A DNA stretch of 64,000 bases from Aliiroseovarius sp. F47248L. GTDB lineage: Bacteria > Pseudomonadota > Alphaproteobacteria > Rhodobacterales > Rhodobacteraceae. Numbering within the stretch: position 1 is the first letter of the stretch; every line of letters starts with the position of its first letter. The position numbers and the translations under genes are program-made. Below are positions 25,519 through 34,845 of the stretch, one piece after another. The notes under the pieces are model-generated. The model searched no databases. It saw only the letters and a program-made list of their open reading frames with translations, and was not told the DNA's origin. The stretch lies in contig NZ_JALKBF010000003.1 of assembly GCF_023016085.1 (NCBI RefSeq), forward strand, positions 1-64,000, given 5' to 3'.

Positions 25519-27387
25519 CTATACCCCCTTCCGCTGTTTCGGGCGGGAGCTTTCCCAATCTTTATGCGCCTCGCGCACCCGGTCGCTGTTGGTGATGTGT
25601 GGGGTGCCCACCTCCCACCAGGCGTGACCTTCGGTGGTCCAGCCTTCATAAGGGTCCACATCCATTACGATCACATAGGATCTGTCGGATGCCTTGGCGC
25701 GCTTGAACGCTTCGCCCAGCTCGGCCGGGTTTGACACTTTTTCGGCCTCTGCCCCCATCGACGCCGCGTGCGCCACGAAATCCACACCGAAGGGGTCGGG
25801 CACGGTCGGGCAATCGGCGATCAAGTTGTTAAAGCTCTCGTTTCCGGTGTTGTTTTGCAGCTTGTTGATGACGGCGAAACCACCATTGTCCAGCAGCATC
25901 ACAATCAGCTTCTTGCGGCTTAACACGCTGGAATAAATGTCTGAGTTCAACATCATATAAGAGCCGTCGCCGCAGAAGGTGATAACATCCTGATCCGGCT
26001 CGCGTTCCATCTGCGCAATGCGCGCGCCCCAGGCGCCTGCGATCTCGTACCCCATGCAGGAGAAGCCGAACTCTACATCTACGGTGCCGATATCCAGCGT
26101 GCGCCAGTTGGCTGTGACTTCTGCTGGCAGACCGCCTGCGGCAGCAACGATACGGTCGCGGGGATCGCACAACTCGTTCACAACACCGATGACTTGGGCA
26201 TAGGAGTTCGGGCGATTTCCATGGGATACGTTGTCAGCGACATAGGCATCCCACGTCTTGCGCTCGTCCTGAGCGGTTCGAACCCAATCAACGGGCGATT
26301 GATAGTCCAGCCTCGCCCCAAGGGCGGTCAAAGCCAGTTTGGCGTCGCCAACAACCGGCAGCGACATATGCTTGCCGGCATCGTGACGGGCCGCATTGAT
26401 CGAGATGAAACACGCGTCCTTGGAAAATGCAGTCCACGAACCGGTGGTGAAATCCTGAAGCCGTGTGCCCACGGCGACGACTACATCTGCCTTTTCAGCA
26501 ATCGCATTGGCGCTGTTAGATCCGGTGACACCAATCGGACCGATATTCAGTGGGTGGGTGGCCAGCATGTTGGCCCGGCCCGCAATGGTTTCAACCACAG
26601 GGATCTGGTGGGCTTCAGCAAAAGCAGTTAGTTCATCGACCGCACCGGAATACTGCACGCCACCCCCCGCAATGATCATCGGGCGCTTGGCTGTTTTCAG
26701 AAGTGCAACCGCATCGGCAACCTCATCCATATCGGGGGACTGGCGGCGAATGCGATGCACTTTCTTTTCGAAGAACACGTCCGGATAATCATAGGTCCAG
26801 CCCTGCACGTCTTGCGGCAGGCCAAGGAAAGCGGGGCCGCAATCGGCAGGGTCCAGCATGGTGGCGATGGCATTGGGCAGCGATTGGATGATCTGTGCCG
26901 GATGACTGATGCGATCCCAATAGCGCACGACGGGTTTGAACGCGTCATTCACACCAAAGGTCGGGTCGCCGTAATTCTCCATCTGCTGTAACACCGGGTC
27001 CGGCAGGCGGGTGATGAACGTGTCGCCACACAGAAGCAACATGGGCAGGCGGTTTGCGTGGGCCAACCCGGCAGCCGTCAAAAGGTTCGCTGTGCCCGGC
27101 CCGGCCGAAGCCGTGCAGAACATGAACCGCTGGCGCAGCCACGCTTTGGCATAGCCCGCCGCAGCGAACCCCATGCTTTGTTCATTCTGGCCGCGATAGA
27201 GCGGCAACTCGTCCTGCACATTGTAAAGCGCCTCACCAAGGCAGGTCACGTTGCCGTGGCCAAAAATGCCAAACCCTCCACCACACAGGCGCATTTCCTG
27301 CCCGTCGATCTGGATGAACTGATTTGACAGCCAACGGATGATGGCTTGGGCCGTGGTCAGGCGAACAGTGTCTTGTTGTTTCGTCAT
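25519..27387 (-). CDS. iolD: 3D-(3,5/4)-trihydroxycyclohexane-1,2-dione hydrolase
   Basis: This 622-residue thiamine-diphosphate enzyme opens the ring of trihydroxycyclohexanedione to 5-deoxyglucuronate. The ThDP motif GDGSYMMLNSDIYSS lies near residue 474. The N-terminal pyrimidine-binding domain has GGFGIFGHGNVTCLGEAL at residues 36-53, a sequence typical of IolD. Length matches the family. It is the first gene of the minus-strand iol operon and its start faces the LacI-type operator at 27465-27482. Confidence 0.95.
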   Translation of the reverse strand: MTKQQDTVRLTTAQAIIRWLSNQFIQIDGQEMRLCGGGFGIFGHGNVTCLGEALYNVQDELPLYRGQNEQSMGFAAAGYAKAWLRQRFMFCTASAGPGTANLLTAAGLAHANRLPMLLLCGDTFITRLPDPVLQQMENYGDPTFGVNDAFKPVVRYWDRISHPAQIIQSLPNAIATMLDPADCGPAFLGLPQDVQGWTYDYPDVFFEKKVHRIRRQSPDMDEVADAVALLKTAKRPMIIAGGGVQYSGAVDELTAFAEAHQIPVVETIAGRANMLATHPLNIGPIGVTGSNSANAIAEKADVVVAVGTRLQDFTTGSWTAFSKDACFISINAARHDAGKHMSLPVVGDAKLALTALGARLDYQSPVDWVRTAQDERKTWDAYVADNVSHGNRPNSYAQVIGVVNELCDPRDRIVAAAGGLPAEVTANWRTLDIGTVDVEFGFSCMGYEIAGAWGARIAQMEREPDQDVITFCGDGSYMMLNSDIYSSVLSRKKLIVMLLDNGGFAVINKLQNNTGNESFNNLIADCPTVPDPFGVDFVAHAASMGAEAEKVSNPAELGEAFKRAKASDRSYVIVMDVDPYEGWTTEGHAWWEVGTPHITNSDRVREAHKDWESSRPKQRKGV

Positions 27388-27464
27388 GTTGGCGTGAACC
27401 CTTCGAGAATTTTCGGCGTGTCACCGAATGCAGCTTGCGAGAATTTGATTCTTACGATACTAAA

Positions 27465-27482
27465 TTTGCAACCGGTTGCAAA
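27465..27482. promoter_or_regulatory. Palindromic LacI-family operator
   Basis: TTTGCAACCGGTTGCAAA is a perfect 18-bp palindrome with the central CG pair typical of LacI/GalR operators. It lies in the divergent gap between iolD and the plus-strand Gfo/Idh gene, placed to repress both. The same 16-bp core recurs at 31767. Confidence 0.85.
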
Positions 27483-27509
27483 CCGTATTTCAAGATGGAC
27501 CTCGAAAGC

Positions 27510-28613
27510 ATGACAGAGATCGGTATCGGAATCCTTGGCGGTGGCTATATGGGCAAAGCTCATGCGGTCGCCATGTCGTCCGTTGGGGCGGTGTTCAATA
27601 CAGCCTTGCGCCCGCGGCTTGAGATGGTGTGTGCGACAACACCCGAAAGTGCTGAACGGTATCGCAAGGCCTATGGGTTTCGCCGGGGCACCGATGATTG
27701 GCGCGTATTGGTCAATGATGACGCCATCGGGGCAATTGTGATTGCGTCACCACAAGAAACCCACCGCGAGGTGGCCGAGGCAGCGTTCGCCTTGGGAAAG
27801 CCTGTCTTTTGTGAAAAACCCCTTGGTGCGTCGATCGCGGACAGCGCGGCGATGACCGAAGCAGCAGAACGGACAGGGGCCATAAATATGGTCGGGTTCA
27901 ACTACATCCGCACGCCAGCCAGCCAATTTGCACGCCAGCTGATCGCAGAGGGTGCCATTGGCGACATCACGTGGTTTCGCGGCGAACATACCGAGGATTT
28001 TTTGGCCAATCCTCAAACGCCCGCAAATTGGCGCACGTCCGGCATGGCCAATGGAACGATGGGTGATTTGGCACCCCATATGATCAATGCGGCGCTTGCG
28101 CTGATGGGGCCGATCACCCGCGTTATGGCCGAAGTCGAGACCGTCCATAAAATTCGCCCCGGAGGCGAGGTGACGAATGATGACCATGGACAGATGATGT
28201 GTCGCTTTGGCAATGGGGCGATGGGCCAGATGTATTTCAGCCGCATCGCGACGGGGCGCAAGATGGGCTATGCTTATGAAATCACAGGCACAAAAGGCGC
28301 GATCCGATTTGATCAGGAAGATCAGAACGCGCTTTGGCTGTATCGCAGCGAAGGGCCGGATGCCACGCGCGGTTTCACCAAGATCCTGACCGGGCCGGAC
28401 CATCCCGACTATGAACCCTTCTGTCAGGGACCGGGGCATGGCACCGGGTATCAGGATCAGATCATCATAGAGGCGCGCGATTTTCTGACCGCCATCGAGA
28501 CCCAAGAAAACCGTTGGCCGACCTTTCGGGACGGGCACGAAGTTAACCGCGTGATCGCGGCGGCTTTGACCTCGGACCAGTCAGGCGGCTGGCAGGACAT
28601 CGACAACTTCTGA
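27510..28613 (+). CDS. Gfo/Idh/MocA-family oxidoreductase, inositol cluster
   Basis: This is a 367-residue NAD(P)-dependent dehydrogenase. The start at 27510 is chosen because the family's Rossmann motif (GIGILGGGYMGKAHA) begins right after it; starts at 27435 or 27495 would put coding sequence over or against the operator. The catalytic EKP triplet lies in FCEKPLGA near residue 96. In this cluster it may oxidise scyllo-inositol, another inositol isomer or an inositol derivative. The ribosome binding site is weak. It is 19 bases upstream of iolE. Confidence 0.8.
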   Translation: MTEIGIGILGGGYMGKAHAVAMSSVGAVFNTALRPRLEMVCATTPESAERYRKAYGFRRGTDDWRVLVNDDAIGAIVIASPQETHREVAEAAFALGKPVFCEKPLGASIADSAAMTEAAERTGAINMVGFNYIRTPASQFARQLIAEGAIGDITWFRGEHTEDFLANPQTPANWRTSGMANGTMGDLAPHMINAALALMGPITRVMAEVETVHKIRPGGEVTNDDHGQMMCRFGNGAMGQMYFSRIATGRKMGYAYEITGTKGAIRFDQEDQNALWLYRSEGPDATRGFTKILTGPDHPDYEPFCQGPGHGTGYQDQIIIEARDFLTAIETQENRWPTFRDGHEVNRVIAAALTSDQSGGWQDIDNF

Positions 28614-28632
28614 GCTTTGAAAGGCGACCCAA

Positions 28633-29526
28633 GTGACAATCAGAATTGGCAATGCTCCCTGTTCGTGGGGTGTGGAATTTGCGGATGATCCGCGCAATCC
28701 AACATGGCAATCCGTGCTGAAAGACTGCGCGGCGGCAGGATATAAGGGGATTGAGCTTGGCCCGGTCGGGTTCATGCCGGAAGACCCGGCGGTCTTGGCG
28801 GACGCGTTGGAAGAGAACGATCTGGAACTGATCGGTGGCGTTGTATTTCGCGCCTATCACGACCCGGACGCATGGGACGATGTGCTGGATGCCACACACC
28901 GCACCGCGCGCGCACTCAAGGCGCATGGAGCGCAGCATCTTGTGCTGATCGACTCGATCTCGCCCCGTCGTGCCCCCACAGCAGGGAGGGTGACCGAAGC
29001 CGAGCAGATGGATAAGGCGGAATGGACGGCCTATCGTGACCGGATCGTGGAAAGCGCGCGGATCGGGGCCGAGGAATACGGGCTGACCGTTGGCATTCAT
29101 GCCCACGCGGCGGGGTTCATGGATTTCGAGCCGGAACTGGAGCGTTTGCTGGATGAAGTGGATGAGAGGATCCTGAAGATCTGCTTTGATACTGGACACC
29201 ATTCCTATGCCGGTTTTGACCCGGTGACGTTCATGAAACGGCATATGGATCGGATTTCGTATATGCACTTCAAAGATATTGATCCGAAAGTCAAAGCCGA
29301 CGTGATCGAAAAGCGCACCGGGTTCTATGACGCCTGCGGGCAGGGTATTTTCTGCAATCTGGGTGACGGTGATGTCGATTTCCCAGCGGTTCGCCAAGTG
29401 CTGGTCGATGCTGGATTCAAAGGCTGGTGCACGGTCGAACAGGATTGCGATCCGACGCTTGACCCAGACCCTGTTGGGGACGCGCGTCTGAACCGTGAAT
29501 ATCTGGAAAGCATTGGCTTTAACTGA
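28633..29526 (+). CDS. iolE: 2-Keto-myo-inositol dehydratase (inosose dehydratase)
   Basis: This 297-residue TIM-barrel protein of the xylose isomerase-like/AP endonuclease 2 family dehydrates 2-keto-myo-inositol to the trihydroxycyclohexanedione used by IolD. NAPCSWGVEFADDP at the N-terminus is the IolE signature. Metal ligands are apparent in CFDTGHHSYAGFDP and MHFKDIDP. It starts with GTG, preceded by GAAAGG. It lies 13 bases before the next dehydrogenase gene on the same transcript. Confidence 0.93.
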   Translation: MTIRIGNAPCSWGVEFADDPRNPTWQSVLKDCAAAGYKGIELGPVGFMPEDPAVLADALEENDLELIGGVVFRAYHDPDAWDDVLDATHRTARALKAHGAQHLVLIDSISPRRAPTAGRVTEAEQMDKAEWTAYRDRIVESARIGAEEYGLTVGIHAHAAGFMDFEPELERLLDEVDERILKICFDTGHHSYAGFDPVTFMKRHMDRISYMHFKDIDPKVKADVIEKRTGFYDACGQGIFCNLGDGDVDFPAVRQVLVDAGFKGWCTVEQDCDPTLDPDPVGDARLNREYLESIGFN

Positions 29527-29539
29527 GGAGATACGAGCC

Positions 29540-30673
29540 ATGGCAAAACTGAAATGGGGCATGATCGGTGGCGGCGAAGGCAGTCAGATCGGCCCGGCGC
29601 ACCGCTTGGGTGCTTTGGCCGATGGGCAGTTTGAATTTGCAGCCGGTGCGCTGGACCATCGTCCGGACGTAGGGCGTGAATATGCTCAGCGTCTTGGGAT
29701 TGCTGAAGATCGCGCTTATGGGGATTGGACCGAGATGTTGGCCGGAGAAAAAGACCGCGCCGATAGGGTGGATCTGGTGACGGTTGCGACACCCAACTCG
29801 ACCCATTTTGAAATCACCAAGGCCTTTCTGGAAGCGGGTTTCAATGTGCTTTGCGAAAAGCCCATGACCATGACCGTGGAAGAGGGCGAAGAGATCGTGC
29901 GCGTGGCGGAGAAAACCGGCAAAATCTGCGCGGTCAACTACTGCTATTCGGCCTATCCGATTGTCCGTCAAGCGCGTGCCATGGTGCGCGCGGGCGAGAT
30001 CGGCAAGGTGCGACTTGTCGTCACGAATTTCAGCCACGGGCATCATGGTGATGCGACAGACGCAGACAATCCGCGCGTGCGCTGGCGCTATGACCCCGCG
30101 ATGGCAGGGGTGTCAGGACAGTTTGCAGATTGCGGTATACACGCGCTGCATATGGCGGGTTTCATTGCGGATGACGAGGTTAAGACCCTGTCCGCCGATT
30201 TCGCCTCGACCATCGCCAGCCGCGAGCTGGAAGATGACGCCATGGTGAATTTCCGCATGGAAGGCGGGGCCGTGGGGCGTCTTTGGACCTCGTCCGTTGC
30301 GATTGGTCGTCAGCATGGGTTCGACATTCAGGTGTTCGGTGAAACGGGTGGGCTTCGCTGGGCGTCAGAGCAGCCGAACCAGTTGATCTATACCCCTGTT
30401 GGCGGGCGCACGCAGGTCATCGAAAAAGGCGAAGGCGGTTTGCATGAAGACGCCCAGCGTCTGAGCCGGGTCGCCATCGCACATCCCGAGGGCTTTCCGC
30501 TGGCCGTCGCCAACGTCTATTGCGATCTGGCGGATGCGATCCGGGGCGAGAAACGCGATGGACTGCCCAATGCTGCAGACGGTGTGCGGTCGATGGCGGC
30601 GGTGCATATGGCGGTATCATCAGCCAAGGCTGGTGGCACATGGGTTGACGCGCGTCCGCCCATGTTTCGCTGA
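29540..30673 (+). CDS. Gfo/Idh/MocA-family oxidoreductase, inositol cluster
   Basis: This 377-residue dehydrogenase is the third Gfo/Idh/MocA enzyme of the cluster. The ATG at 29540 follows GAGGAG. The Rossmann motif is MIGGGEGSQIGPAHR, the catalytic EKP is in LCEKPMTM near residue 111, and DCGIHALHMAGF holds the expected Asp/His pair. The family pattern resembles enzymes acting on inositols or related sugars. It ends 9 bases from the convergent lacI-type gene. Confidence 0.8.
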   Translation: MAKLKWGMIGGGEGSQIGPAHRLGALADGQFEFAAGALDHRPDVGREYAQRLGIAEDRAYGDWTEMLAGEKDRADRVDLVTVATPNSTHFEITKAFLEAGFNVLCEKPMTMTVEEGEEIVRVAEKTGKICAVNYCYSAYPIVRQARAMVRAGEIGKVRLVVTNFSHGHHGDATDADNPRVRWRYDPAMAGVSGQFADCGIHALHMAGFIADDEVKTLSADFASTIASRELEDDAMVNFRMEGGAVGRLWTSSVAIGRQHGFDIQVFGETGGLRWASEQPNQLIYTPVGGRTQVIEKGEGGLHEDAQRLSRVAIAHPEGFPLAVANVYCDLADAIRGEKRDGLPNAADGVRSMAAVHMAVSSAKAGGTWVDARPPMFR

Positions 30674-30682
30674 TCTTTTGGG

Positions 30683-31684
30683 TTAGCTGCTGATCGGGCG
30701 CAAGGTTCCACGTTCGACAATCGAACATGGGAAAATGCGCGCTTCGGGATAGCGGTCTGGTTCGTCCAGCATCGCGACCATAAGCTCGATTGACGATGTG
30801 ACGATTTGGCGGATGGGTTGGTGGATGGTGGTGAGGTTGATGTTCTCCCACCCCGCCATTTCCATATCATTCAAACCCATCAGACCGATATCCTGTGGCA
30901 CCGACAGGCCGCTGTCTTGAATGGCAGACAGAACACCGATGGACAGCACGTCGTCGCCGCAAAAATAGGCTTCGGACGGGCTGCCTTCCAGCAATCGCAG
31001 CATTTCGCGTCGCCCTGCATCGAACGAATAGGCTTCGGCGTAAGAACAGGTGGCCGTGACGTTGGGGTGTTCGGCCATTTCGGCCATGAAGCCTTTGTGC
31101 CGATCTTGCGTTGATGTGGCGCTTTGGGGGCCACCCAGAAACGCGACGTTCTTGTAGCCACGCGCTACCAGCGTCCGGGCGGCCATGCGGCCACATTCGA
31201 CGTTGTCGATCCCGACCACATGGACCTGCGGCGTCGAAGAGTAACGTCCAAATGAATTCACCACCGGGACGCCCGCATCGCGGAACGCTTTTGAAAATCC
31301 AGGCGGCAAAGTGGACGAGGCGACGACAACGCCATCGACAGAATACTGCCGAAGCATCCGCACCGAGTTTTCCGGGTCGGTTTCATTGGTCAGATTGACC
31401 AGAAGCGGTCGCAATCCACGGTCTTGAAGGCCGCGGGTGAACAGGTCGAACACTTCCAGAAAGATCGGGTTGTGAAAGTTGTTCGAAACAAGACCGATCA
31501 ACTTGGTACGCCCTGTGGTCAAGGACGAGGCCAGCGCATTCGGGCTGTATCCAAGCTCGTCCGCGGCTTTTTCAACCTTTCGTCGTGTTTTGTCCGAAAC
31601 CGAAGCTCCAGGCGTAAAGGTGCGGGAAACAGCGGAGCGTGAAACCCCGGCGCGTTCTGCAACCTCTTTCAATGTTACTGCCAT
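30683..31684 (-). CDS. LacI-family repressor of the inositol genes
   Basis: This is a 333-residue regulator. The ATG at 31684 is preferred because the LacI helix-turn-helix (TLKEVAERAGVSRSAVSR) normally begins within a few residues of the start; a GTG at 31717 adds eleven unrelated residues and has no ribosome binding site. The hinge NALASSL and a periplasmic-binding-protein-like effector domain follow. Its divergent position beside the sugar ABC operon, with a palindromic operator in the gap and another at iolD, makes it the likely pathway-specific repressor; the inducer would be an inositol intermediate. Confidence 0.9.
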   Translation of the reverse strand: MAVTLKEVAERAGVSRSAVSRTFTPGASVSDKTRRKVEKAADELGYSPNALASSLTTGRTKLIGLVSNNFHNPIFLEVFDLFTRGLQDRGLRPLLVNLTNETDPENSVRMLRQYSVDGVVVASSTLPPGFSKAFRDAGVPVVNSFGRYSSTPQVHVVGIDNVECGRMAARTLVARGYKNVAFLGGPQSATSTQDRHKGFMAEMAEHPNVTATCSYAEAYSFDAGRREMLRLLEGSPSEAYFCGDDVLSIGVLSAIQDSGLSVPQDIGLMGLNDMEMAGWENINLTTIHQPIRQIVTSSIELMVAMLDEPDRYPEARIFPCSIVERGTLRPISS

Positions 31685-31766
31685 GTCAGTCTGACCCGGA
31701 ACTGCCTGTTTATCCACTTTTATAGCAGTTCTTTCATAAGGGCATCAAGAAAAGAACATGGGTGTA

Positions 31767-31782
31767 TTGCAACCGGTTGCAA
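31767..31782. promoter_or_regulatory. Second copy of the LacI-family operator
   Basis: TTGCAACCGGTTGCAA is a perfect 16-bp palindrome identical to the core of the site at 27465-27482. It lies between the repressor gene and the sugar-binding-protein gene, 92 bases before the latter's start, and should repress the transporter operon and perhaps the repressor itself. Confidence 0.85.
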
Positions 31783-31874
31783 AATTGCAGAGGATATGCT
31801 TAACTCCGACTCGGAGGTCGGGACCACCCGGTCTTAGAACAGATGCCAAAATGAGTGGATCTTGGGAGGATCAA

Positions 31875-32825
31875 ATGAAATCACTGATGAAAAATGTCGT
31901 ATTGGCCACGGCCGTCGCCGCAGCGCCGCTGATGGTTGGGACCGGCGCGATGGCCGAAGGCGAAAAGTACATTCTTGTCAGCCATGCCCCGGACAGCGAC
32001 AGCTGGTGGAACACGATCAAGAACGGTATCGCACTGGCGGGCGAGCAGGTTGGTGCCGAAGTTGAATATCGCAATCCGCCGACCGGTGACGTAGCCGATA
32101 TGGCGCGCATCATCGATCAGGCTGCGGCGTCAAGCCCGGACGGAATCATCACCACATTGGCCGACTTTGACGTTTTGAAAGGACCGATCAGCGCCGCCGT
32201 TGATCAAGGCATCGACGTCATCATCATGAACACAGGTACGCCCGAACAGGCACGCGAAGTTGGTGCACTGATGTATGTGGGTCAGCCTGAATATGACGCA
32301 GGTTTCGCCGCTGGGCAGCGCGCCAAAGGCGAAGGTGTGACCAAGTTCCTTTGTGTGAACCACGCCATTCAACAGCCCACTGTGGGCGAACGTTGCCGCG
32401 GTTACGCGGACGGCCTCGGCATTGAATTGGGCGATGCGATGATGGATTCGGGGACGGACCCGTCGGAAATCAAGAACAAGGTGCTGGCCTATCTGTCGGC
32501 AAACCCTGATGTTGACGGTATCCTGACCCTTGGTCCAGTGTCAGCAGACCCCACCATCGCTGCGTTGCAGGAAAGCGGAATGGCCGGGGATATCCACTTC
32601 GGCACATTCGATCTGGGTGAAGAGATTGTCAAAGGAATCAAGGACGGCGTGATCAACTGGGGCATCGACCAACAACCGTTCCTGCAGGCCTATATGCCAG
32701 TCATCATCCTGGCCAACTGGGATCGCTATGGCGTTCTGCCGGGCAACAACATCAACTCTGGCCCTGGCTTCGTGACCAAGGATGGCTTGGCTAAGGTTGA
32801 AGAGTTTGCGGGTGAATACCGCTAA
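31875..32825 (+). CDS. Sugar (probably inositol) ABC transporter binding protein
   Basis: This is a 316-residue periplasmic binding protein of the ribose/galactose type (peripla_BP_4). The ATG at 31875 has GGGAGGA just upstream. Residues 1-27 form a signal peptide ending GAMA. The mature protein begins with YILVSHAPDSDSWWNTIKNG, the pattern of sugar-binding members of this family. Operator sharing with the iol genes makes inositol the best guess for ligand. A terminator-like hairpin follows the gene. Confidence 0.88.
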   Translation: MKSLMKNVVLATAVAAAPLMVGTGAMAEGEKYILVSHAPDSDSWWNTIKNGIALAGEQVGAEVEYRNPPTGDVADMARIIDQAAASSPDGIITTLADFDVLKGPISAAVDQGIDVIIMNTGTPEQAREVGALMYVGQPEYDAGFAAGQRAKGEGVTKFLCVNHAIQQPTVGERCRGYADGLGIELGDAMMDSGTDPSEIKNKVLAYLSANPDVDGILTLGPVSADPTIAALQESGMAGDIHFGTFDLGEEIVKGIKDGVINWGIDQQPFLQAYMPVIILANWDRYGVLPGNNINSGPGFVTKDGLAKVEEFAGEYR

Positions 32826-32856
32826 CCTCTGCTTATTAGAAAATGAGCAATCAGTG

Positions 32857-32883
32857 CGGGCGGCCTTAAGCGCCGCCCGTTTC
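32857..32883 (+). terminator. Hairpin after the sugar-binding-protein gene
   Basis: CGGGCGGC and GCCGCCCG form an 8-bp perfect stem with loop CTTAAGC, followed by a short T run. It lies between the binding-protein and permease genes and probably acts as a partial terminator that favours binding-protein expression. Confidence 0.75.
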
Positions 32884-32922
32884 TCAACCATCTTCCGAAT
32901 TTGACTTAAGGAGGAGCCAGCT

Positions 32923-34035
32923 ATGGCTGAGACCACCCAATCTGACGAACGCGTAAAAGAGATATCCGCGTTTCGGCAGGCGCTTATTCGCCCCGAACTA
33001 GGCGGTATCGTAGGCACCGTCGCTGTGTTTACTCTGTTTCTTCTGTTTGCCTTTGACAGCGGTATGTTTGCCTCACAAGGGGTTCTGAACTGGTCCGTCG
33101 TATCCGCCCAGTTCATGATCATTGCCGTTGGTGCGTGTCTGTTGATGATCGCAGGAGAGTTTGATCTGTCGGTCGGTTCGATGATCGGTTTCGCCGGTAT
33201 GATGATCGCTGTGTTCGGCGTTGTCCTGGGCTGGCCCATGTGGATCGCAATTATTATCACGTTTGTGATTTGCAGTGCGCTTGGTGCGCTGAATGGCTGG
33301 ATCGTCGTCAAGACCGGCTTGCCCAGTTTCATTGTGACTCTGGCCTTTTTGTTCATTCTGCGTGGTTTCACCATCTACATTCCCCAAACGATCGAGCGTA
33401 AAACGATCATTGGCGGCATTCGTGACGCCGCAGAAGGGGATTGGCTGGCCCCGATCTTTGGCGGAAAAATCGGCGAATCTGTGTTCCAGTGGCTGGGGGA
33501 TATAGGTGTCATCACGGTGTTCGAGCGCGGTTCGCGTGAAGGACAACCGGTTGTTGACGGCATCCCCATGTTGATTGTCTGGGCAATTGTGTTGATCGTG
33601 CTTGGCCATATCCTTCTGACGCGCACACAATTCGGCAACTGGATCTTCGCATCTGGCGGCGACCCGGAAGCGGCGCGTAACTCGGGTGTTCCGGTGAACA
33701 AAGTCAAGATCCTGATGTTCACTCTCACGGCGTTCTGCGCAACGGTTCTTGCCGTTTGTCAGGTTATGGAATTCGGATCTGCCGGTGCGGATCGGGGTGT
33801 GTTGAAAGAGTTTGAAGCGATCATTGCCGTGGTCATTGGCGGCGCCTTGCTGACCGGTGGCTATGGCTCGGTTCTGGGCGCAGCCCTTGGTGCTCTGATT
33901 TTCGGTGTCGTTCAACAAGGTCTGTTTTTCGCAGGTGTCGAAAGCTCGTTGTTCCGGGTTTTCCTTGGGGTGATCCTTCTGTTTGCGGTCATTCTGAACA
34001 CCTATATCCGTCGCATCATCACAGGGGAGCGTTGA
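32923..34035 (+). CDS. Sugar ABC transporter permease, RbsC type
   Basis: This 370-residue inner-membrane permease belongs to the branched-chain/ribose (BPD_transp_2) family. About ten hydrophobic segments are visible. GEFDLSVGSMIGFAGM near residue 78 is the family's conserved segment, and SGVPVNKVKI near residue 247 lies in the ATPase-contacting region. AAGGAGG lies about 10 bases before the ATG. The ATPase gene begins one base after its stop. Confidence 0.9.
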   Translation: MAETTQSDERVKEISAFRQALIRPELGGIVGTVAVFTLFLLFAFDSGMFASQGVLNWSVVSAQFMIIAVGACLLMIAGEFDLSVGSMIGFAGMMIAVFGVVLGWPMWIAIIITFVICSALGALNGWIVVKTGLPSFIVTLAFLFILRGFTIYIPQTIERKTIIGGIRDAAEGDWLAPIFGGKIGESVFQWLGDIGVITVFERGSREGQPVVDGIPMLIVWAIVLIVLGHILLTRTQFGNWIFASGGDPEAARNSGVPVNKVKILMFTLTAFCATVLAVCQVMEFGSAGADRGVLKEFEAIIAVVIGGALLTGGYGSVLGAALGALIFGVVQQGLFFAGVESSLFRVFLGVILLFAVILNTYIRRIITGER

Positions 34036-34036
34036 T

Positions 34037-34825
34037 ATGAATCCGGAAAAAGCCCCAATCATTCAAATGAAGAATATCGAGAAACATTTTGGCAGCGTAA
34101 TCGCGCTGGCAGGTGTATCACTGGAAGTCTTCCCCGGGGAATGCCACTGCCTGTTGGGCGACAACGGCGCGGGCAAGTCGACCTTCATCAAGACGATGTC
34201 CGGTGTACACCAGCCCACCCGTGGCGAAATCTTCTTTGAAGGTAAACCGATGCAGTTTCACGATCCGCGCGATGCGATTTCGGCGGGTATCGCGACTGTG
34301 CACCAGCACCTTGCCATGATCCCCCTGATGTCGGTCAGCCGCAACTTCTTCATGGGCAATGAGCCCGTGAAAAAGGTCGGTCCGATGAAATTCTTCGACC
34401 ATGAGTATGCCAACAAAGTCACGATGGACGAAATGAGCAAGATGGGCATCAACCTGCGTGGCCCCGATCAGGCGGTCGGCACCCTGTCAGGGGGTGAGCG
34501 TCAGACCGTGGCCATCGCGCGCGCCGTGCATTTCGGTGCCAAGGTGTTGATCCTTGACGAACCGACTTCGGCGCTTGGCGTTCGACAGACGGCCAATGTT
34601 CTTGCGACAATTGACAAAGTTCGCAAGCAGGGGATCGCAGTTGTATTCATCACGCACAACGTGCGGCACGCGATGGCTGTGGGGGATCGGTTCACGGTGT
34701 TGAACCGCGGTCAGACTCTGGGCACCGCCCAACGTGGCCAGATCACACCTGACGAGTTGCAGGATATGATGGCGGGCGGGCAGGAGCTTGTCGCCTTGGA
34801 GGGCAGCTTGGGCGGCACGGTCTAG
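34037..34825 (+). CDS. Sugar ABC transporter ATPase, single-domain form
   Basis: This 262-residue ATPase has Walker A GDNGAGKST near residue 42, signature LSGGERQTVAIARA, Walker B VLILDEPTSALG and the switch histidine in FITHNVRHA. Ribose/xylose-type importers usually have a tandem ATPase of about 500 residues; this one has only one domain, so a homodimer is expected. It is close to FrcA-type single-domain ATPases. A strong terminator follows 20 bases after the stop. Confidence 0.92.
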   Translation: MNPEKAPIIQMKNIEKHFGSVIALAGVSLEVFPGECHCLLGDNGAGKSTFIKTMSGVHQPTRGEIFFEGKPMQFHDPRDAISAGIATVHQHLAMIPLMSVSRNFFMGNEPVKKVGPMKFFDHEYANKVTMDEMSKMGINLRGPDQAVGTLSGGERQTVAIARAVHFGAKVLILDEPTSALGVRQTANVLATIDKVRKQGIAVVFITHNVRHAMAVGDRFTVLNRGQTLGTAQRGQITPDELQDMMAGGQELVALEGSLGGTV

Positions 34826-34845
34826 GGTCGTATCATGTGAAAGGC

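Noticed and set aside
25519..25661. Longer iolC reading frame starting at 25661
   Set aside because: It would run through the 3' end of iolD, and the PfkB homology begins right after the ATG at 25514, which has AAGGGGG upstream.
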